Part shown: in pieces, positions 21,028 to 35,300 of the stretch
How positions within the stretch are numbered: the stretch's first letter is position 1
How the letters are laid out: each line of letters starts with the position of its first letter
Source: Tritrichomonas musculus
Lineage: Eukaryota; Parabasalia; Tritrichomonadida; Tritrichomonadidae
Direction of reading: 5' to 3'
NCBI GenBank assembly: GCA_039105265.1
Contig: JAPFFF010000012.1
Coordinates: 5,573,090-5,637,089, forward strand
Length of the DNA: 64,000 bases
The notes under the pieces: model-generated
Told to the model about the DNA's origin: nothing
What the model saw: the letters and a program-made list of their open reading frames with translations, nothing else
Databases searched by the model: none
Translations under genes and position numbers: made by a program

Positions 21028-22494
21028 AATAATGTTTACCTCCTCTCAAAAATGATAGGTTTACGAGAGGTTTATATCAAAAAAAAAAAAAAAAAAAATA
21101 AAAAAATTGAAAATTGAAAAAAAATTATCAATTTATTTCAATAAGTACTTTCAAAATCAAAATAAAAAAAGCCGATTAAATTCATTCAAAAAAATGATTG
21201 AATTTTGTTCATAAATTTTCAGCCATTTGTTTTGATGAGTAACATGAACCCATTAACAGAGGAAGAAAAAGTACAAATTTTAATTTATGCCAAAGAAAAA
21301 AATAATCAATGGGGAATCATTGGCCAAATAATGAATCGAAATCCAGAAACCATACGAAAATTTTATTATAATTATCAAAAAACAAAAGAATTATCTCCCA
21401 AACGAGGAAGGCCAATAACAATAACGGAAGAGGTCAAAAACGATATAATTGAATCGATGAGACAAAAGCCAACTCAATCATTGAATTCAATTTCAAATCA
21501 ATTCAATGTGTCACCTCCGTCTGCCAAAAAAGTTTTGAATGATAATAAAATCAAATATTATCGTAAAACAGCAATTTCACCACTCACCGAAGATCATAAA
21601 CAAGCTCGTATACAAATGTCTGATATTATATTATCCTATGAGCCCCATGCCTTGCCTCCTATAATTTTCACTGATGAATCTACAATATGTGAAAATTTGG
21701 AGGAAGGAGGCATTTGGCGAGAATGGGGCCATCACCCTCCCGAATCATTCTTCACAAAAGAAGCTCATCCGATTTCAATAATGATTTGGGGAGGGATTGG
21801 CCCAAGAGGCTTTCGAACTCCTTTACTATTTTTCAATGGTCATGTTAATTCACAAAAATATGTTGACACTCTTAAGCAAAATCAAATTTTCGAAAAAATT
21901 GAATGTATATTTGGCCACTCATATGTCTGGCAACAAGACAACGCACCCAGCCATCGATCCAAATTTACGACTTCATTTCTGAATACCAAAGTCAGAGAAT
22001 ACTTGCCATGGCCTGCAAAAAGCCCAGACTTGTCACCAATTGAACAAGTCTGGGCATATATTAAAAAAAGATTGGCAGGAAGAAAGTTTACTAGTAAGGA
22101 AGAACTTTTCAAAGCAATTTCACAAGAATGGAATTTAATTCCTGATGCAAAACTTCACTCATATTATCAATCATTTTGAGCAAGATGCAGAATATGCAAA
22201 AATTCCAATGGCGAAAGCCTTAACGGCAAATGGAAAGATGTTAAAAAAGAACACGATAAATATCGAACCCATATTTATTATTACACAGATCCAATTACAA
22301 AAAAAGTTTTTATCAATGATAAATAAAAAATAACTTTTTCAATATATTTTATTTTTTTTTTTAATTGAAATTTGAAAGATATAGTGGAGAAAAAAAAATA
22401 AAGTTTACCTCCCGATAGCTACTTTTAATAAAAACTTATAGAAATATTTAAAAAAATATCATACAAATATTTTGTGAGAAAGGTAAACATTATT
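21028..22494 (+). mobile_element. Tc1/mariner element, unit 2
   Basis: Same element and TA flanks as in unit 1. Confidence 0.88.
21235..22179 (+). CDS. Tc1/mariner DD34E transposase, unit 2
   Basis: Protein identical to the unit 1 transposase, with the same early TGA. Confidence 0.87.
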   Translation: MSNMNPLTEEEKVQILIYAKEKNNQWGIIGQIMNRNPETIRKFYYNYQKTKELSPKRGRPITITEEVKNDIIESMRQKPTQSLNSISNQFNVSPPSAKKVLNDNKIKYYRKTAISPLTEDHKQARIQMSDIILSYEPHALPPIIFTDESTICENLEEGGIWREWGHHPPESFFTKEAHPISIMIWGGIGPRGFRTPLLFFNGHVNSQKYVDTLKQNQIFEKIECIFGHSYVWQQDNAPSHRSKFTTSFLNTKVREYLPWPAKSPDLSPIEQVWAYIKKRLAGRKFTSKEELFKAISQEWNLIPDAKLHSYYQSF

Positions 22495-23450
22495 TAATAA
22501 ATATGATATTTATATATGTTTATTTATAAAATATAAAATATAAATATTTCATTTATATAAAGATAAAAATAATATAAATATTTCATTTATAGAAATATTT
22601 AAAAAATATCATACAAATATTTTGTGAGAAAGGTAAAAATATAAATGAAATATTTATATTTTATATTTTATAAATAAACATATATAAATATCATATTTAT
22701 ATAAATGACATTGTAATAAGTTTATATAGAATAAATTATCCATAAATAAAATAAATAAAATTCTTAAAAAAAAAAAGAAATTATCTAAAATAAATATTTT
22801 AATTGAGAGTAATTGAATAGAAATAAATAATTTATTCAAAATCTTTCAAAAAAAATTTAATGATTATTATTTCTTTCTTAGGAAATAAATAAAAATGCAT
22901 ACGCTGAATTTCCTTTCAGGCAGGGTTAATTGGGTTATAATACCATCACTAATCTTTTATATAAACGATTTCTTAATTTCACATACCTATTTATGAAAAT
23001 CAGATACTGATAACATATAATTTCCATTATTTGAACAATAAATGTATTTTTAATAATGCAAATTCATTTAAATATATTTAAAAAATATTAATATTAACAA
23101 ATATCGAAAAAATGACTATTAATTAATTATATAAAATCATTTTATTATTTTTTTAACGTACAAAAAAAACCGTCTTCGTTCTCCTTTCTATTAATATTGA
23201 ATATTTATCAGAAAAAAATGAAATACGATTGAATTTATTTTTTACAATGATAATTATTGTTAGAATTATCCTTATTTTAAAATGTTAAATTCTATCAAAA
23301 CTAATTATATATTTATAAAAATAAATATAAATAATATATTTAAATTTTGATTTAAAAATTTAAAACAGATTTTAGTATTACTGTGTTTATTATTCCTATC
23401 AATAGAAAATTTTTTAAATCAAATGTGACCATTAATTTTTTTTAAATTAA

Positions 23451-26400
23451 ATGAACCAAATTAAATACACTATTAAAGAAGATTCACAGGAATATTTTCA
23501 AGAAACTTGTAATTCTACAATGAATGTTCAACAATTTCTCCAAATGATCAGTCAAAAGCATAACAAGAATTTCAAATCTCTATTTTGTGACGGAAGGGAT
23601 ATGAATTTAGAAGATTTATTGGAAGATTATATAAGTTATTCTTGCAACTCTTTTTGTGCTATCGAAAGTGTTCAATCACAGCCAAACGATATCAAAATTA
23701 AAGAAGATTTAATTGTAATACCCAATAACGAGCAGATACATAAAAATTTATTAGCAGGACAAATAGAACGTATTATTGAAAATGATAATTCGAGCGAAAA
23801 CATAAAAACTAAGATTGATCATAATACCAAATTATCTAAATCCGAAAGAAAATTTGATATTAAAGATTATAAATGTCATACAACAGCTAGTTTAAAATTT
23901 GAAACCATTGGTAAAACCTTATTAGCAAGAAATATACATGATCCCAACGTTACTTTTTATGGAGAAAAATTTACAGTTACAAAAACTAAAGAACTTCAAT
24001 TATTTTCTGAAAAAGTTGAACTTTTATTAACAATTAATCATCCATGCCTTTCAAAATATGTTGGGTACAGTAAAACCGGTTTTTTAAAAAAACCGAAAAA
24101 AGGAAAAGTAATGAATAATCCTGTTTTATTTTCGACTGTTCATTCAAAAGGTAATTTAAGTACTAAGAATGCTTTGTTTGATGAAACAAAGCGACTTATT
24201 ATAATTTATGGAATTGTTGCAGGAATGAAGTACTTGCATTCAAACAATTTAAATAATTCGTTCCTAACTGCTGTGAACATTCAGTTGGATGAATTTTTGT
24301 TTCCAAAAATCAGCTTTTACGGATCTTCTATTTTAAATTTATTAAAAGAAGAAGAAGCAAATATGTCAGTTATGCAAACAATTGTTATAACTTCGCTTTC
24401 ATTTGATCAATATGCGATGAAATACAATCCTTATGAGCATGATGTATTTCTTTTTTCATTGATTCTTTACGAAATTTTAGGGAAAAAAAGTCCAATTGAT
24501 AATTATTGCATTAGATCCATTAATGATTGGGATGAGAATGGATACCGGCCAAATATAAGTGATAATATTCCAGAATGTTACCGTAATTTAATCAGCCAAT
24601 GCTGGCATCATAATATAGATCGGAGACCTTCATTTCAAGAGATTGAATTACAATTAAGACAGAATCATGACTTTATCCTAAAGGGCGCAAATGAAGAATA
24701 CTATTTTGAATACATAAAACTAGTTGATGAATATCAAAATTTAGCAGACCAAACGATATCGTTTGAAGCCTTTGTTAAATCGACAAACAGCAAATTTAAA
24801 GAATTTGTTGCAATGGATAAAGAAAAGAAAGCCATAAAAGAGAAAAATGTGTCAGGTGTATCAAATATTGATCTCACGAACCTCTCAATTCATAAAAAGA
24901 TAGGAGAGGGACTTTTTGGAAAGGCTTATGTAGTTGAATCCAAAGAAAGCGGGAAATTTTTGACTGCTAAAATATCTAAGAAAGAAATTTTTGACATTGA
25001 CAAATCGCATATATATCGTGAATCATCAATAATGTCACAATTGCTCCATCCTTGCATCTTGAAGTTCATTGGTTACAGTTCAAAAAATTTCAAAAACAAA
25101 GATAAACCGATCATTTTCACTGAATTTACCAAAAACGGATCATTGCAACAACTTTTTGAGTACTTAAGACGAGATGAAACACTTGAAGAATGGAATAAAA
25201 CACAACAAATGATAGTTCTTTATGGAATTGCTGCAAGCATGTCGTATCTCCATTCTAAAAACATTGTTCATCGAGATTTAAAGCCAAGTATAATTCTTTT
25301 GGATGATTATCTATTTCCGAAGCTTTCTAATTTTTGTTTTTGTTCATTACCGAATGAACTAGAAGAATATTCAAGAAACGCAATCGAAGGATTTCAAGGT
25401 AATCCGAAGTATTATGCTCCTGAAATCTTTGAAAAGAATGAATTTTCTAAAGCGAGTGATGTTTATGCGTTTTCTTTAATTATGTTCGAAATTGTAAATG
25501 GCGAAAGACCTTTTCCTGGAAATACTTATTATCAAATAATGAAGAAAGTATTAAACGGTGAAAGGCCAGAATTTGAAGATTATGTTCCAATTTGTTATCG
25601 TCAATTGATTGAAAAGTGTTGGTCACATGATCAATCAAGAAGACCAACTTTTGATCAAATTCTCAACGAATTGAGAACAAATCAAGATTTCTATGAAGAT
25701 GGTGAAGTTGATAAAGAATGTTTTCAAGCGTATGTTGAATTAATTGATAATTTTAATTCATCTTTTCAACTTGAAGAATTTGTATCAAAATTTAAGAAGC
25801 AAATCAAAATGATTGATTTGCCTTCAATTTACAAAGAAAAAATTAAACAGATTCAGATTGATTTTTCTGTGAATTGTATCTCTCTTAAAAATTACCAAAA
25901 ATTGAGTAAAGTTGGACAAGGAAGTTTTGGTATTATTTACAAAGTTAATGATAAAATGAATGATGAATTATTAGCAGCAAAAATATCTAAAGAAAACGTT
26001 GATGATATAAATGATGAAGTTCTTTTCGATCTTTATCGTGAAGTAAATATTATGTCAAAACTTAATCATCCTTGCATTCTTAAATTTATCGGTTATAGTA
26101 ATGTTAACTTTGAGCAAGAAGAGCATCCAACAATCATAACCGAATTTCTGAAAAACGGTTCTTTGAAGCAAGTTCTTATGAATGAAAGCTTAAGTATGGC
26201 GCCACCTAAATGGAACAATACAACCAAATTGATAAACATTTATGGAATTGCAGCAGCTCTTTATTATTTACATCAGCAGAATATTATTCACCGTGATTTA
26301 AAGCCTGACAATATTCTCCTTGATGATAATCTTTATCCGAAGCTTGCTGATTTTGGCCTTTCAAAAGAACTGTCTGAAGATTATAAAAACATACCAAATC

Positions 26401-26993
26401 CATTGTATAAGTTGAAAGGAACTCCGGTTTATTGTTCACCTGAAATATTAAGTCAAAATTGTTATTCCAAAGCTGGTGACATTTATGCTTTCGGATTAAT
26501 TGTTTATGAAATTATGACCAATTTGACACCCTATGAAGATGCAACTAATTACTTTTCACTCATGAAAATTATTTTGATTGAAAAAGTTCATCCGTCATTT
26601 AAATATCCGATTCCTGATTGTTATAGGGATTTGATCGAAGACTGTTGGTCTTTTCAACCAGAAAAAAGACCAACAATAGAAACAATTGTTCAGAATTTGA
26701 AGAATGATGAAAGATTTCTACAAATTGGCGTTGATGAAGATGTGTTTTTCGATTATATAAATGATATTGATGATTTTATGAAGATAAGTTGCCAAAATGA
26801 AGATGACATAGCAACAATTAAAAATGATTTGGATATTAACCAAAATAATATAAATGTTTATGATGAAAAAGTTTCTGATAAAAAAATTTCTGTTGAAAAA
26901 GTAGTAGAAACAACTAATAATGATAATGAAAGTGTTAATGTGAAACAAAATCAAACAAAAGAACTTTTGGTCGTTGAAGAAACCGAAAAATGA
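23451..26993 (+). CDS. Triple-domain TKL-like kinase, copy 3
   Basis: Protein identical to the other copies; carries the copy-2 version of the two silent sites. Confidence 0.93.
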   Translation: MNQIKYTIKEDSQEYFQETCNSTMNVQQFLQMISQKHNKNFKSLFCDGRDMNLEDLLEDYISYSCNSFCAIESVQSQPNDIKIKEDLIVIPNNEQIHKNLLAGQIERIIENDNSSENIKTKIDHNTKLSKSERKFDIKDYKCHTTASLKFETIGKTLLARNIHDPNVTFYGEKFTVTKTKELQLFSEKVELLLTINHPCLSKYVGYSKTGFLKKPKKGKVMNNPVLFSTVHSKGNLSTKNALFDETKRLIIIYGIVAGMKYLHSNNLNNSFLTAVNIQLDEFLFPKISFYGSSILNLLKEEEANMSVMQTIVITSLSFDQYAMKYNPYEHDVFLFSLILYEILGKKSPIDNYCIRSINDWDENGYRPNISDNIPECYRNLISQCWHHNIDRRPSFQEIELQLRQNHDFILKGANEEYYFEYIKLVDEYQNLADQTISFEAFVKSTNSKFKEFVAMDKEKKAIKEKNVSGVSNIDLTNLSIHKKIGEGLFGKAYVVESKESGKFLTAKISKKEIFDIDKSHIYRESSIMSQLLHPCILKFIGYSSKNFKNKDKPIIFTEFTKNGSLQQLFEYLRRDETLEEWNKTQQMIVLYGIAASMSYLHSKNIVHRDLKPSIILLDDYLFPKLSNFCFCSLPNELEEYSRNAIEGFQGNPKYYAPEIFEKNEFSKASDVYAFSLIMFEIVNGERPFPGNTYYQIMKKVLNGERPEFEDYVPICYRQLIEKCWSHDQSRRPTFDQILNELRTNQDFYEDGEVDKECFQAYVELIDNFNSSFQLEEFVSKFKKQIKMIDLPSIYKEKIKQIQIDFSVNCISLKNYQKLSKVGQGSFGIIYKVNDKMNDELLAAKISKENVDDINDEVLFDLYREVNIMSKLNHPCILKFIGYSNVNFEQEEHPTIITEFLKNGSLKQVLMNESLSMAPPKWNNTTKLINIYGIAAALYYLHQQNIIHRDLKPDNILLDDNLYPKLADFGLSKELSEDYKNIPNPLYKLKGTPVYCSPEILSQNCYSKAGDIYAFGLIVYEIMTNLTPYEDATNYFSLMKIILIEKVHPSFKYPIPDCYRDLIEDCWSFQPEKRPTIETIVQNLKNDERFLQIGVDEDVFFDYINDIDDFMKISCQNEDDIATIKNDLDINQNNINVYDEKVSDKKISVEKVVETTNNDNESVNVKQNQTKELLVVEETEK

Positions 26994-27392
26994 AATTGAG
27001 GGCAAATTTATGGTATTTGTCTATTTTTGAATTTACTAATTAAAAAAAAAAATTGATTAATTTTTTTTATTTTTACTTGAGTTCTACGCCATTGACAAAT
27101 AAAATCATTTTAAATATATATATATATACATTGTGCGTGTTAAAATCGTAGCCTTTTTTTATGTTGCAAGTATATCATCTTATAAATGATGGCATTACAT
27201 AGTATGAATAGCAAATAACATATTCTTTAAGTTATGTGATTTGAAAATCAAACAAAACTTTTAAAATAATTGTAACCATTTTTTTTTTTTTTTTTTTTTT
27301 TTTTTCCAAATTTCGCCATAATGCTTACTATTCTTTGAATTTTAAGAATAAGACGAAAATTATTAAATACGAATTATTGTTTAATGAAAAAC

Positions 27393-27648
27393 AATGGTGC
27401 CATTATTATGCAGCCCCAGAAGCTATAAAAGGTTATTATTCACAGAGATTTTGAAGCCAGACAACAATTTTTTGAAATTTGTTTTAATAGGAAAAAATAT
27501 AAAATTTCTCATTCAATTTTGAGCACAACGAATGTTTACATCAATGAGAAGAATCATCCAATTCTGAGTGAAATTGGCAAGTATACATTGCCGCAAAACT
27601 CGCAAACAGTTTCTAATTTGACATCAACTGGATTTATATTATTTTAAA
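27393..27648 (+). pseudogene. Short decayed kinase remnant, unit 3
   Basis: Repeat of the remnant at 9574-9830. Confidence 0.5.
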
Positions 27649-28858
27649 GTGCTTTTATGTGCTTAATTGTTTCCTAAAAATTTTTACACTAAAAAAACTC
27701 AATTTATTTGAAATATATATCTGTATAAATTTTATGTTTTAATTTATTTTTTAAAACGATATTTATGTATATTTTATTTGTGAAATCTCATTGAATTTAC
27801 TTTTTTGAATTTGAAAGGAGAACCTTAAAATTATAATATTTTAATAAATAAAAATAAAAATATTATTATTTTGATTTTATAAATATATAATATAATATAA
27901 AAGTAATATATATGATAAAATATATTTTTTATTCCAAATTAACTGAGATATATCAAAAGGCTATCCTTAAAAAATTTTTGAATTTATCGCTGTTTTCAAG
28001 ATGTCTGATTAGATAAAAGGAGAACGGAGAGACGGTTATGACAAAGATTTTTTTCGACTTATTTTATATAAATATAAATATAATATTATATATTGAATAA
28101 TTCTTAATAAGAAACCAAAAAGAAATATCGTAGGGAAACAAAGATATTCGCAAAATAAAAATAAAAGTTATGAAAAAGTTAATAAATTGAATTGTAATGA
28201 TAGATTTTTAATTCAATTTCTTGTAACATTTAGATATCAAAAATGTTACAAAGAATCTGTACAAGTTGTATAATTATTTTTCATAGTTTATGATTTTATC
28301 TATTTATTATATATTTTATACAAACTATATCATGTGATATTATATATAGTTTATAAAAATATTATAAGATAATAACATTTTATTTTTTTAAAAAATTGAA
28401 TTAAAACTATAAAAAATAATCTTTATCATTTTTATTATATCTTAACAAAAATGACATAAATCACTTTTTTTACTATTATATTTTTATATAATGACATATT
28501 AAAATGTTATGCTTAATTATTTAGTATATATTTTATAAATATTTTTTTCAAATCTAAAAAAAAAAATAAAAAGAGCTTACCCAGCCTGTTAAATTGATTA
28601 AATATTGGATTTTTATATGATATATCATATTAAAATATATGATATATTAGATTGAGGAAAAAGGCTAAAATAGTAAAGTAAAGGTGGAAAATATTATTTA
28701 TTACTGATGTAGTAATTAATAAAACTTGCATATTTTAATAAATATTTAAATTATAATTAAATTATTTAATAATATATTTAATAATAGGCTTCATTTTGAT
28801 AAATTAATATAAATGCAGATTTAATGGTAAAGAAATACAAATGTTTTATAAGAAAAAT

Positions 28859-29818
28859 CAGATGGGTCCCGACTCAATATGCTGGGACTTTTTGGGACTT
28901 AATAAGTTTTTGATATCATCATATTATGATATGTTTAATTATATAAGATTTTCTTTAATTACACCGATACGATTATTTTTAATTTATTTATATTTAAAGA
29001 TAATCATATTTTAATCTTAAAATATAAAATTGAAAGGAATATCATTCAAAATTTTGAGAGAAATTTAGTATTTATCATTCTATTTGAAACTTCTGAAAAC
29101 TCATTTAAAACTAATTAACAATATTATAGTTGCTCTAATAGTCTGGAAATAAATGGATTTTGAGTATTTTTTTCAAAACATCGAAATGAATTATTTTATA
29201 TAGTCCTTTTCCCTTAAATTTTCAACATTAATTATGAAAATTAAAAAAACTGGTATTGATATTTTATTATTATGCATTTTTAATGTGAAATCTTCTTTAT
29301 TTTTTGGAGGTTTTCGTTCATAATAAACTTAAAAATTAACTTTTTGAGAATATTATTTTCAAAAAAAAAGTTATGTTTATATCTTAAAATTAAATCGCTA
29401 TAATTTAGAATAGATTAATTAATTATATTAAATTAAAGAATTAAATACTTTTAAAATGCTTAAACATATAAATATATCCAAGATTCAAAGAGAAAAAAAC
29501 AAAAACAAATCTCTCCCATTTTTAGATATATTATACATTTATCTCTGTTAATAAACAATATTTCAAAAATTTAATAAAATAATAAATTATTTAATTTATA
29601 TATTATTTTATATTATGAATATAATCTGAAAATGATAAATTTTTAAATGAATAGATAAATCTATTAGATCTTTCTTTTTAGATAAATGATCGATTAAAAT
29701 ATAAAGAAATATATAACTATTTTATTCTTCAAATATGTTTATTAAAAAAATGAAAACATAATAAGATAGATTTATTTTAAAATGAAAAAATACGTTATTT
29801 CAAGTCGGAACCCATCTG
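28859..29818. mobile_element. 960-bp TIR element, unit 3
   Basis: Same ends and AAAAAT flanks as in unit 1. Confidence 0.8.
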
Positions 29819-29936
29819 AAAAATCCTACTTTAATACATTGTATGATGAAATTTCATGAAAATTAATAATTGAATATGAAAGATTTATTTTATATGAAAT
29901 TGTTCTCAAAATTGACTCTTGGACTAAACTTAATTA

Positions 29937-31403
29937 AATAATGTTTACCTCCTCTCAAAAATGATAGGTTTACGAGAGGTTTATATCAAAAAAAAAAAAA
30001 AAAAAAATAAAAAAATTGAAAATTGAAAAAAAATTATCAATTTATTTCAATAAGTACTTTCAAAATCAAAATAAAAAAAGCCGATTAAATTCATTCAAAA
30101 AAATGATTGAATTTTGTTCATAAATTTTCAGCCATTTGTTTTGATGAGTAACATGAACCCATTAACAGAGGAAGAAAAAGTACAAATTTTAATTTATGCC
30201 AAAGAAAAAAATAATCAATGGGGAATCATTGGCCAAATAATGAATCGAAATCCAGAAACCATACGAAAATTTTATTATAATTATCAAAAAACAAAAGAAT
30301 TATCTCCCAAACGAGGAAGGCCAATAACAATAACGGAAGAGGTCAAAAACGATATAATTGAATCGATGAGACAAAAGCCAACTCAATCATTGAATTCAAT
30401 TTCAAATCAATTCAATGTGTCACCTCCGTCTGCCAAAAAAGTTTTGAATGATAATAAAATCAAATATTATCGTAAAACAGCAATTTCACCACTCACCGAA
30501 GATCATAAACAAGCTCGTATACAAATGTCTGATATTATATTATCCTATGAGCCCCATGCCTTGCCTCCTATAATTTTCACTGATGAATCTACAATATGTG
30601 AAAATTTGGAGGAAGGAGGCATTTGGCGAGAATGGGGCCATCACCCTCCCGAATCATTCTTCACAAAAGAAGCTCATCCGATTTCAATAATGATTTGGGG
30701 AGGGATTGGCCCAAGAGGCTTTCGAACTCCTTTACTATTTTTCAATGGTCATGTTAATTCACAAAAATATGTTGACACTCTTAAGCAAAATCAAATTTTC
30801 GAAAAAATTGAATGTATATTTGGCCACTCATATGTCTGGCAACAAGACAACGCACCCAGCCATCGATCCAAATTTACGACTTCATTTCTGAATACCAAAG
30901 TCAGAGAATACTTGCCATGGCCTGCAAAAAGCCCAGACTTGTCACCAATTGAACAAGTCTGGGCATATATTAAAAAAAGATTGGCAGGAAGAAAGTTTAC
31001 TAGTAAGGAAGAACTTTTCAAAGCAATTTCACAAGAATGGAATTTAATTCCTGATGCAAAACTTCACTCATATTATCAATCATTTTGAGCAAGATGCAGA
31101 ATATGCAAAAATTCCAATGGCGAAAGCCTTAACGGCAAATGGAAAGATGTTAAAAAAGAACACGATAAATATCGAACCCATATTTATTATTACACAGATC
31201 CAATTACAAAAAAAGTTTTTATCAATGATAAATAAAAAATAACTTTTTCAATATATTTTATTTTTTTTTTTAATTGAAATTTGAAAGATATAGTGGAGAA
31301 AAAAAAATAAAGTTTACCTCCCGATAGCTACTTTTAATAAAAACTTATAGAAATATTTAAAAAAATATCATACAAATATTTTGTGAGAAAGGTAAACATT
31401 ATT
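29937..31403 (+). mobile_element. Tc1/mariner element, unit 3
   Basis: Same element and TA flanks as in unit 1. Confidence 0.88.
30144..31088 (+). CDS. Tc1/mariner DD34E transposase, unit 3
   Basis: Protein identical to the unit 1 transposase, with the same early TGA. Confidence 0.87.
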   Translation: MSNMNPLTEEEKVQILIYAKEKNNQWGIIGQIMNRNPETIRKFYYNYQKTKELSPKRGRPITITEEVKNDIIESMRQKPTQSLNSISNQFNVSPPSAKKVLNDNKIKYYRKTAISPLTEDHKQARIQMSDIILSYEPHALPPIIFTDESTICENLEEGGIWREWGHHPPESFFTKEAHPISIMIWGGIGPRGFRTPLLFFNGHVNSQKYVDTLKQNQIFEKIECIFGHSYVWQQDNAPSHRSKFTTSFLNTKVREYLPWPAKSPDLSPIEQVWAYIKKRLAGRKFTSKEELFKAISQEWNLIPDAKLHSYYQSF

Positions 31404-32359
31404 TAATAAATATGATATTTATATATGTTTATTTATAAAATATAAAATATAAATATTTCATTTATATAAAGATAAAAATAATATAAATATTTCATTTATA
31501 GAAATATTTAAAAAATATCATACAAATATTTTGTGAGAAAGGTAAAAATATAAATGAAATATTTATATTTTATATTTTATAAATAAACATATATAAATAT
31601 CATATTTATATAAATGACATTGTAATAAGTTTATATAGAATAAATTATCCATAAATAAAATAAATAAAATTCTTAAAAAAAAAAAGAAATTATCTAAAAT
31701 AAATATTTTAATTGAGAGTAATTGAATAGAAATAAATAATTTATTCAAAATCTTTCAAAAAAAATTTAATGATTATTATTTCTTTCTTAGGAAATAAATA
31801 AAAATGCATACGCTGAATTTCCTTTCAGGCAGGGTTAATTGGGTTATAATACCATCACTAATCTTTTATATAAACGATTTCTTAATTTCACATACCTATT
31901 TATGAAAATCAGATACTGATAACATATAATTTCCATTATTTGAACAATAAATGTATTTTTAATAATGCAAATTCATTTAAATATATTTAAAAAATATTAA
32001 TATTAACAAATATCGAAAAAATGACTATTAATTAATTATATAAAATCATTTTATTATTTTTTTAACGTACAAAAAAAACCGTCTTCGTTCTCCTTTCTAT
32101 TAATATTGAATATTTATCAGAAAAAAATGAAATACGATTGAATTTATTTTTTACAATGATAATTATTGTTAGAATTATCCTTATTTTAAAATGTTAAATT
32201 CTATCAAAACTAATTATATATTTATAAAAATAAATATAAATAATATATTTAAATTTTGATTTAAAAATTTAAAACAGATTTTAGTATTACTGTGTTTATT
32301 ATTCCTATCAATAGAAAATTTTTTAAATCAAATGTGACCATTAATTTTTTTTAAATTAA

Positions 32360-35300
32360 ATGAACCAAATTAAATACACTATTAAAGAAGATTCACAGGA
32401 ATATTTTCAAGAAACTTGTAATTCTACAATGAATGTTCAACAATTTCTCCAAATGATCAGTCAAAAGCATAACAAGAATTTCAAATCTCTATTTTGTGAC
32501 GGAAGGGATATGAATTTAGAAGATTTATTGGAAGATTATATAAGTTATTCTTGCAACTCTTTTTGTGCTATCGAAAGTGTTCAATCACAGCCAAACGATA
32601 TCAAAATTAAAGAAGATTTAATTGTAATACCCAATAACGAGCAGATACATAAAAATTTATTAGCAGGACAAATAGAACGTATTATTGAAAATGATAATTC
32701 GAGCGAAAACATAAAAACTAAGATTGATCATAATACCAAATTATCTAAATCCGAAAGAAAATTTGATATTAAAGATTATAAATGTCATACAACAGCTAGT
32801 TTAAAATTTGAAACCATTGGTAAAACCTTATTAGCAAGAAATATACATGATCCCAACGTTACTTTTTATGGAGAAAAATTTACAGTTACAAAAACTAAAG
32901 AACTTCAATTATTTTCTGAAAAAGTTGAACTTTTATTAACAATTAATCATCCATGCCTTTCAAAATATGTTGGGTACAGTAAAACCGGTTTTTTAAAAAA
33001 ACCGAAAAAAGGAAAAGTAATGAATAATCCTGTTTTATTTTCGACTGTTCATTCAAAAGGTAATTTAAGTACTAAGAATGCTTTGTTTGATGAAACAAAG
33101 CGACTTATTATAATTTATGGAATTGTTGCAGGAATGAAGTACTTGCATTCAAACAATTTAAATAATTCGTTCCTAACTGCTGTGAACATTCAGTTGGATG
33201 AATTTTTGTTTCCAAAAATCAGCTTTTACGGATCTTCTATTTTAAATTTATTAAAAGAAGAAGAAGCAAATATGTCAGTTATGCAAACAATTGTTATAAC
33301 TTCGCTTTCATTTGATCAATATGCGATGAAATACAATCCTTATGAGCATGATGTATTTCTTTTTTCATTGATTCTTTACGAAATTTTAGGGAAAAAAAGT
33401 CCAATTGATAATTATTGCATTAGATCCATTAATGATTGGGATGAGAATGGATACCGGCCAAATATAAGTGATAATATTCCAGAATGTTACCGTAATTTAA
33501 TCAGCCAATGCTGGCATCATAATATAGATCGGAGACCTTCATTTCAAGAGATTGAATTACAATTAAGACAGAATCATGACTTTATCCTAAAGGGCGCAAA
33601 TGAAGAATACTATTTTGAATACATAAAACTAGTTGATGAATATCAAAATTTAGCAGACCAAACGATATCGTTTGAAGCCTTTGTTAAATCGACAAACAGC
33701 AAATTTAAAGAATTTGTTGCAATGGATAAAGAAAAGAAAGCCATAAAAGAGAAAAATGTGTCAGGTGTATCAAATATTGATCTCACGAACCTCTCAATTC
33801 ATAAAAAGATAGGAGAGGGACTTTTTGGAAAGGCTTATGTAGTTGAATCCAAAGAAAGCGGGAAATTTTTGACTGCTAAAATATCTAAGAAAGAAATTTT
33901 TGACATTGACAAATCGCATATATATCGTGAATCATCAATAATGTCACAATTGCTCCATCCTTGCATCTTGAAGTTCATTGGTTACAGTTCAAAAAATTTC
34001 AAAAACAAAGATAAACCGATCATTTTCACTGAATTTACCAAAAACGGATCATTGCAACAACTTTTTGAGTACTTAAGACGAGATGAAACACTTGAAGAAT
34101 GGAATAAAACACAACAAATGATAGTTCTTTATGGAATTGCTGCAAGCATGTCGTATCTCCATTCTAAAAACATTGTTCATCGAGATTTAAAGCCAAGTAT
34201 AATTCTTTTGGATGATTATCTATTTCCGAAGCTTTCTAATTTTTGTTTTTGTTCATTACCGAATGAACTAGAAGAATATTCAAGAAACGCAATCGAAGGA
34301 TTTCAAGGTAATCCGAAGTATTATGCTCCTGAAATCTTTGAAAAGAATGAATTTTCTAAAGCGAGTGATGTTTATGCGTTTTCTTTAATTATGTTCGAAA
34401 TTGTAAATGGCGAAAGACCTTTTCCTGGAAATACTTATTATCAAATAATGAAGAAAGTATTAAACGGTGAAAGGCCAGAATTTGAAGATTATGTTCCAAT
34501 TTGTTATCGTCAATTGATTGAAAAGTGTTGGTCACATGATCAATCAAGAAGACCAACTTTTGATCAAATTCTCAACGAATTGAGAACAAATCAAGATTTC
34601 TATGAAGATGGTGAAGTTGATAAAGAATGTTTTCAAGCGTATGTTGAATTAATTGATAATTTTAATTCATCTTTTCAACTTGAAGAATTTGTATCAAAAT
34701 TTAAGAAGCAAATCAAAATGATTGATTTGCCTTCAATTTACAAAGAAAAAATTAAACAGATTCAGATTGATTTTTCTGTGAATTGTATCTCTCTTAAAAA
34801 TTACCAAAAATTGAGTAAAGTTGGACAAGGAAGTTTTGGTATTATTTACAAAGTTAATGATAAAATGAATGATGAATTATTAGCAGCAAAAATATCTAAA
34901 GAAAACGTTGATGATATAAATGATGAAGTTCTTTTCGATCTTTATCGTGAAGTAAATATTATGTCAAAACTTAATCATCCTTGCATTCTTAAATTTATCG
35001 GTTATAGTAATGTTAACTTTGAGCAAGAAGAGCATCCAACAATCATAACCGAATTTCTGAAAAACGGTTCTTTGAAGCAAGTTCTTATGAATGAAAGCTT
35101 AAGTATGGCGCCACCTAAATGGAACAATACAACCAAATTGATAAACATTTATGGAATTGCAGCAGCTCTTTATTATTTACATCAGCAGAATATTATTCAC
35201 CGTGATTTAAAGCCTGACAATATTCTCCTTGATGATAATCTTTATCCGAAGCTTGCTGATTTTGGCCTTTCAAAAGAACTGTCTGAAGATTATAAAAACA

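Larger units (their letters stand above)
19107..23187. mobile_element. Outer TIR element, unit 2
   Basis: Same structure as in unit 1, ending at the junction with unit 3. Confidence 0.55.
28016..32096. mobile_element. Outer TIR element, unit 3
   Basis: Same structure as in unit 1. Confidence 0.55.
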